Shown here in pieces: positions 8,835 to 16,960 of a stretch of 30,549 nucleotides of DNA. The position numbers and the translations under genes are program-made. The notes beneath the pieces were generated by a model. It searched no databases and was not told where the DNA came from. It saw only the letters and a list, made by a program, of their open reading frames with translations. The stretch covers positions 1 to 30,549 of the forward strand of contig JAYVTO010000149.1 in the NCBI GenBank assembly GCA_043788745.1, read 5' to 3'. How positions within the stretch are numbered: the first letter of the stretch is position 1; each line of letters starts with the position of its first letter. This DNA is from JBBQWZ01 sp043788745. Its GTDB lineage: Bacteria; Acidobacteriota; Terriglobia; Bryobacterales; Bryobacteraceae.

Positions 8835-9481
8835 CTATCGTTCCGCCATTTCAGACCGTCGCTGCATCAATTCATCGGCCTCCGGAGGCCCCCACGTACC
8901 CGCTGGATGGTTAGGAAAGTTCCGCTGCGGAAGTGCCTGCCACACGGCAAGCACCTGTCGAAGGACGGTCCAGCCTGCTTCCACCATGTCGCGCAATGCG
9001 CCAGACGTGTCGTAATAGCCTCCGCGATGCTCGACGCCGACGATCTCCGCCGCCGTAATCCGGCGATTCCAAATCGGATCGAAAATGCTATTGCCGAAGC
9101 GGAACACCATCAAATTCTGAACGGTCTCCCTACCCAAGTAATGATCGATCCGATAGATCTGCTCTTCTTTCAAGACGCGCTATCTTCGAAGCTGCCTTGG
9201 ACGTAGTAGATGCGTTCGAGGAACCATCTCCACAGCTTCACATCGATTGAAAATCGACGCGAATTCCTTGATCTGCGCCGTCAATTCCGCGCGGAACTGC
9301 TCCGTCCCAGTCGTCGAAGGCAAACCCGATGATGGCGAACCGCGGCGACAGCAGACCGCTCTGCGCAAGGTTGCAGAGCGCCGGAATCAGCTTGCGCTTG
9401 GTGAGAGCGCCACTCGCGCCGCGGATCACCATCACGTTCGGACCCGCGGGGCTCGCCGCTCACGGGATGAGTATTTGTCAT
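8835..9481 (-). pseudogene. zwf: Degraded glucose-6-phosphate dehydrogenase
   Basis: About 650 bp remain of a gene normally near 1.5 kb. Pieces appear in the right order but in different frames. The start is ATG at 9481. A frame change near 9440 leads into VMVIRGASGALTKRKLIPAL (the family has GASGDL), which runs to FAFDDWD near 9303. A further shift leads to WRWFLERIYYVQGSFED near 9190-9230. A deletion of roughly 85 codons leads into EEQIYRIDHYLGRETVQN, which keeps the active-site His region, then EIVGVEHRGGYYD. A deletion of roughly 220 codons then joins the C-terminal tail GTWGPPEADEL. No full enzyme can be made. The deletion sizes are estimates from memory of the family. It follows gnd, the usual partner. 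Confidence 0.85.
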
Positions 9482-9516
9482 AGATGGCATGTCTGGTCGA
9501 TTCAAGCGCCGGGTCG

Positions 9517-10536
9517 TTACGAGCCAGACTTCTTCTCGACGTGACCGCCAAATTGGAACCGCATTGCCGAGAGCACTTTTGTTGCGAAGTCATCTTCGCC
9601 CCGGGACGTGAATCGCTGATAGAGTGCGGCGCTCAACACCGGAGCCGGCGTAGAGGACTCGATGGCCGCGAGAATGGTCCAACGCCCTTCTCCTGAATCC
9701 GAGACGTGGCCCGAAAACTTCGCGAGATCGGGCTGATCGAGCAGCGAGATTGCCGTTAGATCGAGCAGCCAGGACGCAACCACGCTCCCGCGCCGCCAGA
9801 CCTCGCTGACGTCAGCAAGATTGAAATCGTACTGGAAATGTTCCGGATTGCGCAACGGCGAGGTCTCCGCATCAACCTGGCGCGACGTGCTGCCCGCGTT
9901 CGCGTGCTTGAGAATATTTAAGCCCTCGGCGTAGGCCGCCATCAAGCCGTACTCGATTCCGTTGTGAACCATCTTCACGAAGTGACCGGCACCGGAAGGG
10001 CCGCAATGCAAATAGCCCTCCTCCGCGCTGCCGCCCACTTTGTCGCGGCCCGGAGTGCGTTCGACGTCGCCGCGCCCCGGAGCCAGCGTCTTGAAGATCG
10101 GGTCCAGATGCTCCACCACTTCCTTCGGACCGCCGATCATCTGGCAATAACCGCGTTCCAAACCCCAGACGCCGCCGCTGGTTCCGACGTCGCAATAGCG
10201 AATGTCCTTTGGCTCTAGTTCCTTCGCGCGCCGGATATCGTCGATGTAGTAGGAATTGCCGCCGTCGATGACGATGTCATCCTTCGTCAGATGAGGAACC
10301 AGTTGCTCAAGAGACGAGTCAACGACCGCCGCGGGCACCATCAGCCAGATGGCGCGCGGTCCGGAGAGCTTCGCGACGAAGTCCGTCATCGAGGTTGCGC
10401 CCACGGCACCCTCGGATGCCAGTTGCGCAATGGCCTTCTCGCTCCTATTAAACACAACGCATTCGTGCCCGGCGCGCATTAGCCGCCGGACCATGTTGGC
10501 TCCCATGCGGCCCAGTCCGATCATTCCCAGTTGCAT
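9517..10536 (-). CDS. gnd: 6-phosphogluconate dehydrogenase, decarboxylating (short GndA/YqeC type)
   Basis: 339 aa, the shorter form rather than the ~470 aa Gnd. The N-terminal Rossmann motif is GLGRMGANMVRRLMRAGH. DGGNSYYIDD and the catalytic segment GPSGAGHFVKMVHNGIEYG (Lys and His/Asn) are intact. The enzyme oxidatively decarboxylates 6-phosphogluconate to ribulose 5-phosphate in the pentose phosphate pathway. The gene appears intact although the adjacent zwf is broken, so its substrate must come from another zwf copy or another route such as gluconate kinase. It is divergent from the sugar isomerase-like gene. Confidence 0.92.
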   Translation of the reverse strand: MQLGMIGLGRMGANMVRRLMRAGHECVVFNRSEKAIAQLASEGAVGATSMTDFVAKLSGPRAIWLMVPAAVVDSSLEQLVPHLTKDDIVIDGGNSYYIDDIRRAKELEPKDIRYCDVGTSGGVWGLERGYCQMIGGPKEVVEHLDPIFKTLAPGRGDVERTPGRDKVGGSAEEGYLHCGPSGAGHFVKMVHNGIEYGLMAAYAEGLNILKHANAGSTSRQVDAETSPLRNPEHFQYDFNLADVSEVWRRGSVVASWLLDLTAISLLDQPDLAKFSGHVSDSGEGRWTILAAIESSTPAPVLSAALYQRFTSRGEDDFATKVLSAMRFQFGGHVEKKSGS

Positions 10537-10634
10537 TCCGATTTCTCCTTGCGTAGTTGTGTGGCGATTTCAAGATTGACAGATAGGGCGGGCTCTCGTC
10601 CACCCCCGCCTCCCGATGAGCGACACTAGCGCCT

Positions 10635-11588
10635 ATGACGCGACGAACTCTCGTAAGCGGCCTCGCAGCCGCGGCGCTCCAAGCCCAACAGCGCAGACGA
10701 CCGGAGTGGAAGCCCCGCCTCGGATTGCTTGGGCCCTTCACGGAAGCCAATGTCCGGTTCACGAAAGACGAAGGCTTCACGAACATGATCCTCAGCGGCA
10801 CCCGGCGCTCGACCATGGATCCGACAACTCTTACCGACGCGCGAATCGAGACCGTCCGCCAAACACTACAAACATCCGGGATGCAGGTCTCCGCATTCCA
10901 GGCTTCGCAACAGCACATTGACCCAATCCCCGACAAGCGAAAACTCGACAACGATTACTTCGTCAAGCTGATTGAACTCGCCGGCAAACTGGGCATCCCC
11001 TACATCGGCACATCGTCCGGTAGCGACGAAACGAAGCCATTTCCGCAACAGGTGGACGAGATCGTCCGGACATACACCGAGCGCTATTTCGCGGCCTGCC
11101 AGACGCACAAGGTTCGCATCCTTTGGGAGCCGTATCCGGGAGGAAAGAACATCGCGACAAGTCCAGTTGGTTTCGAGGCGCTATTCAAGGCCTTCGGCGA
11201 TTCGCCCTACGTCGGCCTTCAATACGATCCGTCGCATCTCGTCTGGCAGATGATGGATCCCATCCAGACCGCGCGCGACTTCGTGGACAAGATCTACGAC
11301 GTCCATTTGAAGGACACCGAAGTTCGCTGGGACATCCTAAAGAAGGGCGGCATCAATCCAGTGAATAAGGCGTCCTGGTGGCTTTACCGTCTGCCTGGCT
11401 TGGGCTCCATCAATTGGGCGGAGTTCTTTACGGTGCTGCAACGCGCCGGTTATCAGGGTGCCATGAGCATCGAGCACGAGGATCCCTTGTACGGTTCGCC
11501 CAATCAGGGCGGACCCGATTTCAGCGAAGAATACAAAGTCGGCTTCAGGATGGCGCACCGCTATCTTCGCCAATACGTGCCGGACTAG
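10635..11588 (+). CDS. Sugar phosphate isomerase/epimerase-like TIM-barrel protein, exported
   Basis: 317 aa. It opens with a twin-arginine-like leader (MTRRTLVSGLAAAALQAQ), so export by Tat is likely. The body is a xylose-isomerase-like TIM barrel with candidate metal ligands in order: ILWEPYP (Glu), YDPSH (Asp/His), DVHLKD (His) and MSIEHED (Glu/His). Related proteins isomerise or epimerise keto sugars; the actual substrate is unknown. No strong ribosome site precedes the ATG. It is convergent with the small secreted protein gene, with two bases between the stops. Confidence 0.82.
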   Translation: MTRRTLVSGLAAAALQAQQRRRPEWKPRLGLLGPFTEANVRFTKDEGFTNMILSGTRRSTMDPTTLTDARIETVRQTLQTSGMQVSAFQASQQHIDPIPDKRKLDNDYFVKLIELAGKLGIPYIGTSSGSDETKPFPQQVDEIVRTYTERYFAACQTHKVRILWEPYPGGKNIATSPVGFEALFKAFGDSPYVGLQYDPSHLVWQMMDPIQTARDFVDKIYDVHLKDTEVRWDILKKGGINPVNKASWWLYRLPGLGSINWAEFFTVLQRAGYQGAMSIEHEDPLYGSPNQGGPDFSEEYKVGFRMAHRYLRQYVPD

Positions 11589-11590
11589 CC

Positions 11591-12043
11591 TTATTGCTTG
11601 TCAAAGTAGCCGACCGTCTTGTAAGGCTTGCGGCCCGGATTGTCCCAATTCGATGTTGTAATCATCGTCTTGCCGTCAGGCGAAAATTCGGTGATGTGCT
11701 TCGTCACCTCGCGTCCCTCGCTCTTGAACCGGATCTCCAGTTTTCCGTCGCGCCAGATCAGCGCCACCGACTGAAACGTCTGATGCCCGTGAACGGGTTG
11801 ATCCATCCCGTCCGTGGCTGCGACGTAGTCGTAGAAATACGCGGTTCCGTCGGGCAGCTTGCCACTCGAAGTAAACTTCAAACCCTTGGGATGTGCCTCA
11901 TAAGTGAGGACCACATCTTTGGGAGGCTCTCCCGGGAACTGCGTTTTCGCGTAGTTCATCTTCCAAACGCCGATCCAGGGATCGGCACCGAACAGAGCGC
12001 TCGCGAACAGAAATAGCGAAGCCGCGCGAAACATCATGCGCAC
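11591..12043 (-). CDS. Small secreted protein of unknown function
   Basis: 150 aa. A signal peptide (MRMMFRAASLFLFASALFGA) precedes a beta-rich domain starting DPWIGVWKMNYAKT and ending in TVGYFDKQ. The GVW(K)xN start and repeated strands recall lipocalin-like secreted proteins found in soil Acidobacteriota, but no ligand or activity can be named. ATG at 12043 or 12037 are both possible starts. It stands alone between the isomerase-like gene and leuD. Confidence 0.65.
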   Translation of the reverse strand: MRMMFRAASLFLFASALFGADPWIGVWKMNYAKTQFPGEPPKDVVLTYEAHPKGLKFTSSGKLPDGTAYFYDYVAATDGMDQPVHGHQTFQSVALIWRDGKLEIRFKSEGREVTKHITEFSPDGKTMITTSNWDNPGRKPYKTVGYFDKQ

Positions 12044-12094
12044 ATTGTAGTCCCGCCATGCGAATACCGCGGGCCCCCTAACGCCGTTTCGCCC

Positions 12095-12679
12095 CTAAGT
12101 CCCCAACGTGTTCACGGCGCCCGGAACTCGGGCTTCATAGGCGGCAATGGCTTCATTCTGCTTCAGGATAAAGCCCAACTCGTCGACGCCTTCGAGCAGG
12201 CAGTGCTTGGCAAACCCGTCAACGGGGAACTCGACCGACCGCCCGCCGAACTGGAGCGTCTGCGATTTCAAGTCAACAGTCACTTCCTGATCCGGATCCG
12301 CGAACAACGCCGCATGCGCGTCTTTCGAGACCTCAATCGGCAGCAGCCCGTTCTTCAACGAATTCTGCTTGAAAATATCGGCGAAGGATGTCGAGATCAC
12401 AGCGCGGAAACCGTACTGGGTCAGGGCCCACGGCGCATGTTCTCGCGAAGAGCCGCAGCCGAAGTTATCGCCCGCGAGTAGAACCTGCGCCTTCTTCGCC
12501 CAATCTTCGTTGAGAACAAATGCAGGCTTCGGCGAGCCGTCCGCTTCGTAGCGCCAGTCATAGAACAACTGGTCGCCGAGGCCTTCCTTCGAAATGGTCT
12601 TGAGAAAGCGCGCTGGAATGATCTGATCCGTATCGACGTTGTCCGTCGCAAAGGGAACCATCTTGCTCGTGAATGTCAT
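12095..12679 (-). CDS. leuD: 3-isopropylmalate dehydratase small subunit
   Basis: 194 aa, the swivel domain of isopropylmalate isomerase. NVDTDQIIPARFLKT, the GDNFGCGSSREHAPWAL loop and SFADIFKQNSLKNGLLPI are all present. With LeuC it converts 2-isopropylmalate to 3-isopropylmalate in leucine synthesis. The start is supported by AAGGAGAA upstream of the ATG. It begins 12 bp after the leuC stop and is the last gene of the cluster. Confidence 0.96.
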   Translation of the reverse strand: MTFTSKMVPFATDNVDTDQIIPARFLKTISKEGLGDQLFYDWRYEADGSPKPAFVLNEDWAKKAQVLLAGDNFGCGSSREHAPWALTQYGFRAVISTSFADIFKQNSLKNGLLPIEVSKDAHAALFADPDQEVTVDLKSQTLQFGGRSVEFPVDGFAKHCLLEGVDELGFILKQNEAIAAYEARVPGAVNTLGT

Positions 12680-12691
12680 CGTCGATTCTCC

Positions 12692-14110
12692 TTACGTCAA
12701 TTGCCGGACGTCGGCCACGTGGCCCATTACGGCACTCGCAGCGGCCGTCAGCGGACTCGCCAGGAACGTCCGGCCGCCCTTTCCTTGACGCCCCTCGAAA
12801 TTACGGTTCGACGTCGAGACGCTGTATTCGCCGGGCGCAAGCTGATCGCCGTTCATGGCGATGCACATGCTGCAACCCGCCTCGCGCCAATCGGCGCCCG
12901 CGTCGCGGAAAATCTTGTCGAGGCCTTCGGCTTGCGCCTGCTCCTTGATGATTTGCGAACCCGGCACGACGAGCATGCGGACGCCGTCCGCAACTTTACG
13001 GCCCTTCATCACCGATGCCGCCGCGCGCAGGTCCGAGATGCGCGAATTGGTGCAACTACCCACAAATACGACATTCACCTTGTGACCGAGCAAGGGCTTA
13101 CCGGCCGGCAGGTCCATATAACGCAGGGCCTTCGTGAGCGTGTCACGTTCGAGCGGATCGGAAATCGACGCCGGATCGGGAACCGCGCCGCTGATTGGAA
13201 TACCCATGCCCGGGTTCGTGCCGAACGTGATCATCGGTTCTAGCGCCGAAACATCAATCGAGAGCGACCGGTCGTACATCGCGCCGGAATCCGTCGGCAA
13301 CTGCTTCCAGCGAGCGACCGCGGCATCCCACGCCTCGCCCTTTGGAGCGAACGGGCGTCCCTGCACGTACTGATACGTCGTATCGTCCGGAGCGATCATG
13401 CCGGCGCGCGCGCCCGCCTCGATCGACATATTGCAGATGGTCATCCGCTCTTCCATCGATAACGCGCGAATCGCCTCGCCCGTATATTCGAAGATGTGCC
13501 CGGTTCCGCCGCCGATGCCAATCTTCGCGATCAGCGCGAGAATCATGTCCTTCGCCGTGACGCCCGGCTTCAAGTGGCCGTCGAACCGAACTTCAAAGGT
13601 TTTCGACTGACGTTGCAGAAGGCACTGCGTCGCAAGTACGTGCTCCACTTCGCTCGTGCCGATGCCGAACGCCATCGCGCCGAACGCTCCGTGCGTCGCC
13701 GTGTGGCTATCCCCGCAGACCACCGTCATGCCAGGTTGCGTCAGGCCTTGCTCCGGGCCCATGACGTGGACGATGCCCTGCTTGTCGCTATGGAAGCCGT
13801 AGCAGGGGATCCCGAATTCCTTCGCGTTCGTCTCAAGCTGCGCGACCTGAGTCGCCGCAACCTTGTCGAGAATCGGCAGCGACCGCGGTGTAGTCGGCGT
13901 CGAATGATCCGTCGTCGCAAACGTGCGATCCGGCCGCCGCACTTGGATGCCGCGGGCGCGAAGCCCGGCAAACGCCTGCGGCGACGTCACCTCGTGCACA
14001 AGGTGAAGGTCGATATAGAGCAGCGCGGGAACGCCCTCGTGCTCGGCGACCAGGTGGTTGTCCCAGACTTTCTCGATGATTGTACGCGGGTGACTCACTT
14101 TTGTGTCCAT
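12692..14110 (-). CDS. leuC: 3-isopropylmalate dehydratase large subunit
   Basis: About 472 aa, normal length. The 4Fe-4S ligands are present in VFVGSCTNSR and in GCSMCIAMN, as are VHEVTSPQAF, TTDHSTPT, CGDSHTATHGAFG and SNRNFEGRQGKGGRTF. It forms the isopropylmalate isomerase with LeuD. I chose the ATG at 14110 (MDTKVSHPRT); the frame extends to 14176 but that part is unrelated and runs into the preceding gene. It is separated by 22 bp from the DUF262 gene upstream. Confidence 0.96.
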   Translation of the reverse strand: MDTKVSHPRTIIEKVWDNHLVAEHEGVPALLYIDLHLVHEVTSPQAFAGLRARGIQVRRPDRTFATTDHSTPTTPRSLPILDKVAATQVAQLETNAKEFGIPCYGFHSDKQGIVHVMGPEQGLTQPGMTVVCGDSHTATHGAFGAMAFGIGTSEVEHVLATQCLLQRQSKTFEVRFDGHLKPGVTAKDMILALIAKIGIGGGTGHIFEYTGEAIRALSMEERMTICNMSIEAGARAGMIAPDDTTYQYVQGRPFAPKGEAWDAAVARWKQLPTDSGAMYDRSLSIDVSALEPMITFGTNPGMGIPISGAVPDPASISDPLERDTLTKALRYMDLPAGKPLLGHKVNVVFVGSCTNSRISDLRAAASVMKGRKVADGVRMLVVPGSQIIKEQAQAEGLDKIFRDAGADWREAGCSMCIAMNGDQLAPGEYSVSTSNRNFEGRQGKGGRTFLASPLTAAASAVMGHVADVRQLT

Positions 14111-14132
14111 TCTTTTCTTAAAGACCTGCCTT

Positions 14133-15833
14133 CTACTCGAACCCCGACCGCCAGATGTGGACGGCTCGCTCTGCAAGAGCAGCTTGGCGGGCCGTTACCA
14201 CCTCTGGCGTCCAGCTGCCTGGCGCAAGATGGTTCGTAATCGCGTAGGAACTCCCCGCGTATAGCTGCTTCTTCTCTTCAAAGCTGAGCGTTCCGGCCCG
14301 ACGATTCAGCGAATCTTCCAGCAGCGTTAGGTTGCCGAGGCGATAAATGAACTTGTCGGCCTGATCGCGAGAAAAAGAGTCTTTCCAGTCTTCGGTCGGG
14401 TTCTCAGGAAGAATGTGCTCGACAGTTCCGCTATCCAGCTCGAAGTCCCGCTGCGCCTTGGATTCGTCCGCTTCGAGCGAATAGAGAATGTAGCGCACTA
14501 ACTTCTTCCGCGGACCAGACGTCGCGAAGGACAGGTAGGTAAAGTCCGACCGAAATTTCTCGTCGTCCACATAAACGCTTCGCATCGCTTGGAATGCCTG
14601 GGCCGGTGTGCGAATTTCCCCGCGGGCGATCCCGATGGCAGCTTTGTTGTACGCGTCCTCCAGTTCGTTCGTGTTGAGGCTGCTGACGATATTAAACCGG
14701 AACGAAACCGTTACGACCAACCGCAAGAGCCGCACGAAATCGACGCGCTCAAAGGCTCGGTAGGCAGCGAACAAAACCGGGTAGATCTGTCTGACCCGAA
14801 ACAGGCTCAACTCACGAATCAACTGCGCGGCTTCTTTGTCGTCCCGCCACAGGTCGCTGCCAGAGTCGCTGAGCGCAACGAACAGGTCCGAATACTTTTG
14901 CAGATCTTCGAGCAGGCTAAACGCGTCCTTCGCCGACTTCACACGCTCTCTGGTAATCCGAAAGAGTCCTTCGCGCCGGACCTTCGGCATTTCCATACTC
15001 AAAAAGTAGCGCAGAAACTCGGGGAAACGTCCGGTTTCAACCGATTGAATAACGCGATCCCAATAGCGCTCCAATCGATGGAAGTCGAGGTCGGTGTGAA
15101 CCGTTGAGAAGAGATAGTTCTTAATGAGGTCGGTTGGCGTAAGCTCACTGCCGCGCGCGTTCAACGTCTCGAATACGGTGTATGCATTCAACTGATCCAC
15201 GACGGTGATCCGGATGAAAAGCAAGCGGCCGGCCACCAAACTGCTGAGAAACTCGGCGAGTTGCGCACCATCCTTGGCCACCAACGGCATCTCCTGAATC
15301 TTCCGATAAAAGTACTGGAAGGCATCGTAGAGGCTGCGATCGGCGGCCTTAAGTGCCCGTGGGTTCGGCGGATCCCGCAACTGTGCGAGGTAGTCCTGAT
15401 AGAAGCCGTCGTTTGCTCGATTGAGGAAAAGCTTGCTGGAATATGTTAAGGAACGCGGATCCTTGTCTCCCAGGAAAGTACGCCGCAGAATCGTGGACCG
15501 CTCACGGTTCGCGTCGGAATCGACTCCAGCGTCGGCAAGTTCGTCGAGTGTGCGTATGACAGCGATCGCGATGATCGATAGTGTTGCGATGCGCTGCTGG
15601 CCATCAACAATCGGGTAGTCGCGCTCGTCCTTGGCCTGCAGTACGACGGCGCCCAGGTAATGCCGGTAGTTGGGATCGGCATGACACAGGAGAATATCGG
15701 CCCACAGGTCGCTCCACTGCTCGATGCGCCACGAGTAGTCGCGCTGGAAGGGCGGAACGCGATACGTGTTTCCATTGCCCAGCAACTCGCTAAACGTGAC
15801 GGTGTCGGTATCGAGGAGGAGCGTCTTTGCCAT
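14133..15833 (-). CDS. DUF262/DUF1524 protein, GmrSD-like type IV restriction enzyme
   Basis: 566 aa. The N-terminal DUF262 (GmrS, ParB/sulfiredoxin-like) domain shows VPPFQRDYSW (26-35), YLGAVVLQ and the key VDGQQR motif (76-81). The C-terminal DUF1524 (GmrD) HNH-type nuclease shows VEHILPENP (471-479) and LGNLTLLEDSLN (about 499-510). Fused GmrSD enzymes cleave phage DNA carrying modified, often glucosylated, bases, so a defence role is inferred. A good GGAGG site precedes the ATG. The gene sits between leuB and leuC on the same strand with gaps of 47 and 22 bp, an unusual place for a defence gene. By eye its GC content is lower than its neighbours', in line with transfer. Confidence 0.88.
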   Translation of the reverse strand: MAKTLLLDTDTVTFSELLGNGNTYRVPPFQRDYSWRIEQWSDLWADILLCHADPNYRHYLGAVVLQAKDERDYPIVDGQQRIATLSIIAIAVIRTLDELADAGVDSDANRERSTILRRTFLGDKDPRSLTYSSKLFLNRANDGFYQDYLAQLRDPPNPRALKAADRSLYDAFQYFYRKIQEMPLVAKDGAQLAEFLSSLVAGRLLFIRITVVDQLNAYTVFETLNARGSELTPTDLIKNYLFSTVHTDLDFHRLERYWDRVIQSVETGRFPEFLRYFLSMEMPKVRREGLFRITRERVKSAKDAFSLLEDLQKYSDLFVALSDSGSDLWRDDKEAAQLIRELSLFRVRQIYPVLFAAYRAFERVDFVRLLRLVVTVSFRFNIVSSLNTNELEDAYNKAAIGIARGEIRTPAQAFQAMRSVYVDDEKFRSDFTYLSFATSGPRKKLVRYILYSLEADESKAQRDFELDSGTVEHILPENPTEDWKDSFSRDQADKFIYRLGNLTLLEDSLNRRAGTLSFEEKKQLYAGSSYAITNHLAPGSWTPEVVTARQAALAERAVHIWRSGFE

Positions 15834-15880
15834 GCGGTGCCTCCGAAGTCTTCGCGTTCGCGGCGCTTCGGCAGGTTTCC

Positions 15881-16960
15881 TCAGTTCATGCTATCCGATA
15901 ACATCGAGGCCACGGCGCGGCCGACCTCTTCCGTAGTCGCCGGAGCACCGCTGGGGTTCAAGTCCGCCGTCACCCGTCCCGAATTGAGTACCGCCTCGAT
16001 CGCAGCATTAACCGCATCGGCTTCCTTCTTCAAGCCGAAGCTGTACTCGAGCATCGCCGCTACTGAACCGATAGCGCCTAGCGGATTCGCTTTGTTCTTT
16101 CCCGCGATGTCCGGCGCCGATCCATGCACCGGCTCGTAGAGTCCCCTGTCGTCGCCAATCGACGCCGACGGCAGCATGCCGATCGACCCTGCAAGCACTG
16201 CGCCTTCGTCGCTCAAAATATCGCCAAACATGTTCTCGGTCAGCAGCACGTCAAACTGCTTGGGATTGAGCACGAGCTGCATCGCGCAGTTGTCGACGAT
16301 CAGGTGGTCGAGCTTCACGTCGGGAAATTCGACGGCCACTTCTTCGACGACGCGATGCCACAACTGCGAAGTTTCGAGCACGTTGAATTTATCGACGCTC
16401 GTGACTTTCTTGCGGCGATTGCGCGCCAACTGGAACGCCTTGCGCGCGATGCGGCGGATCTCGGCGCGCGTATAGATCATCGTATTGACGCCCGTCTCGG
16501 AATCGCCTTCGCCCGAAATACCGCGCGGAGTCCCGTAGTAAAGGCCACCGGTCAGTTCGCGGACGATGATCATGTCGACGCCGTCGATGCGATCGTTCTT
16601 CAACGGGGACGAATCGAGCAGCGCCTTGTACGAACGCACGGGCCGCAGATTCGCATAGACGCCCAGCGCCTTGCGGATGCCGAGCAACCCGCGCTCCGGA
16701 CGCTTGTCGATGGGCAGATTGTCGAACTCCGGATGGCCGACCGCGCCCATCAAACTTGCGTCGGCTTCGAGCGCGAGCTTCACAGTCCGCTCCGGCAGCG
16801 GACCGCCTGTCTCCCGAATCGCGACACCGCCAATCAGGCCCTCGGTCGCTGTCAGCGTGTGGCCGTACTTTTTCACCACCGCTTCGAGAACACGCACGCC
16901 TTCGCGCGTGACTTCGGTGCCAATTCCGTCTCCTGGTAGCAGGAGCACCTTCAAATTCAT
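15881..16960 (-). CDS. leuB: 3-isopropylmalate dehydrogenase
   Basis: 359 aa, normal length. LLLPGDGIGTEV at the start, YANLRPVRSY, VRELTGGLYYG, the catalytic KFNVLETSQLW and TENMFGDILSDE Mg-binding segment, and EPVHGSAPDIAGK (NAD site) are intact. It oxidatively decarboxylates 3-isopropylmalate to 4-methyl-2-oxopentanoate. The ATG at 16960 overlaps the stop of the M20 peptidase gene as ATGA, so the two are translationally coupled. The frame extends to 17170 but the extra part has no family match. Confidence 0.96.
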   Translation of the reverse strand: MNLKVLLLPGDGIGTEVTREGVRVLEAVVKKYGHTLTATEGLIGGVAIRETGGPLPERTVKLALEADASLMGAVGHPEFDNLPIDKRPERGLLGIRKALGVYANLRPVRSYKALLDSSPLKNDRIDGVDMIIVRELTGGLYYGTPRGISGEGDSETGVNTMIYTRAEIRRIARKAFQLARNRRKKVTSVDKFNVLETSQLWHRVVEEVAVEFPDVKLDHLIVDNCAMQLVLNPKQFDVLLTENMFGDILSDEGAVLAGSIGMLPSASIGDDRGLYEPVHGSAPDIAGKNKANPLGAIGSVAAMLEYSFGLKKEADAVNAAIEAVLNSGRVTADLNPSGAPATTEEVGRAVASMLSDSMN

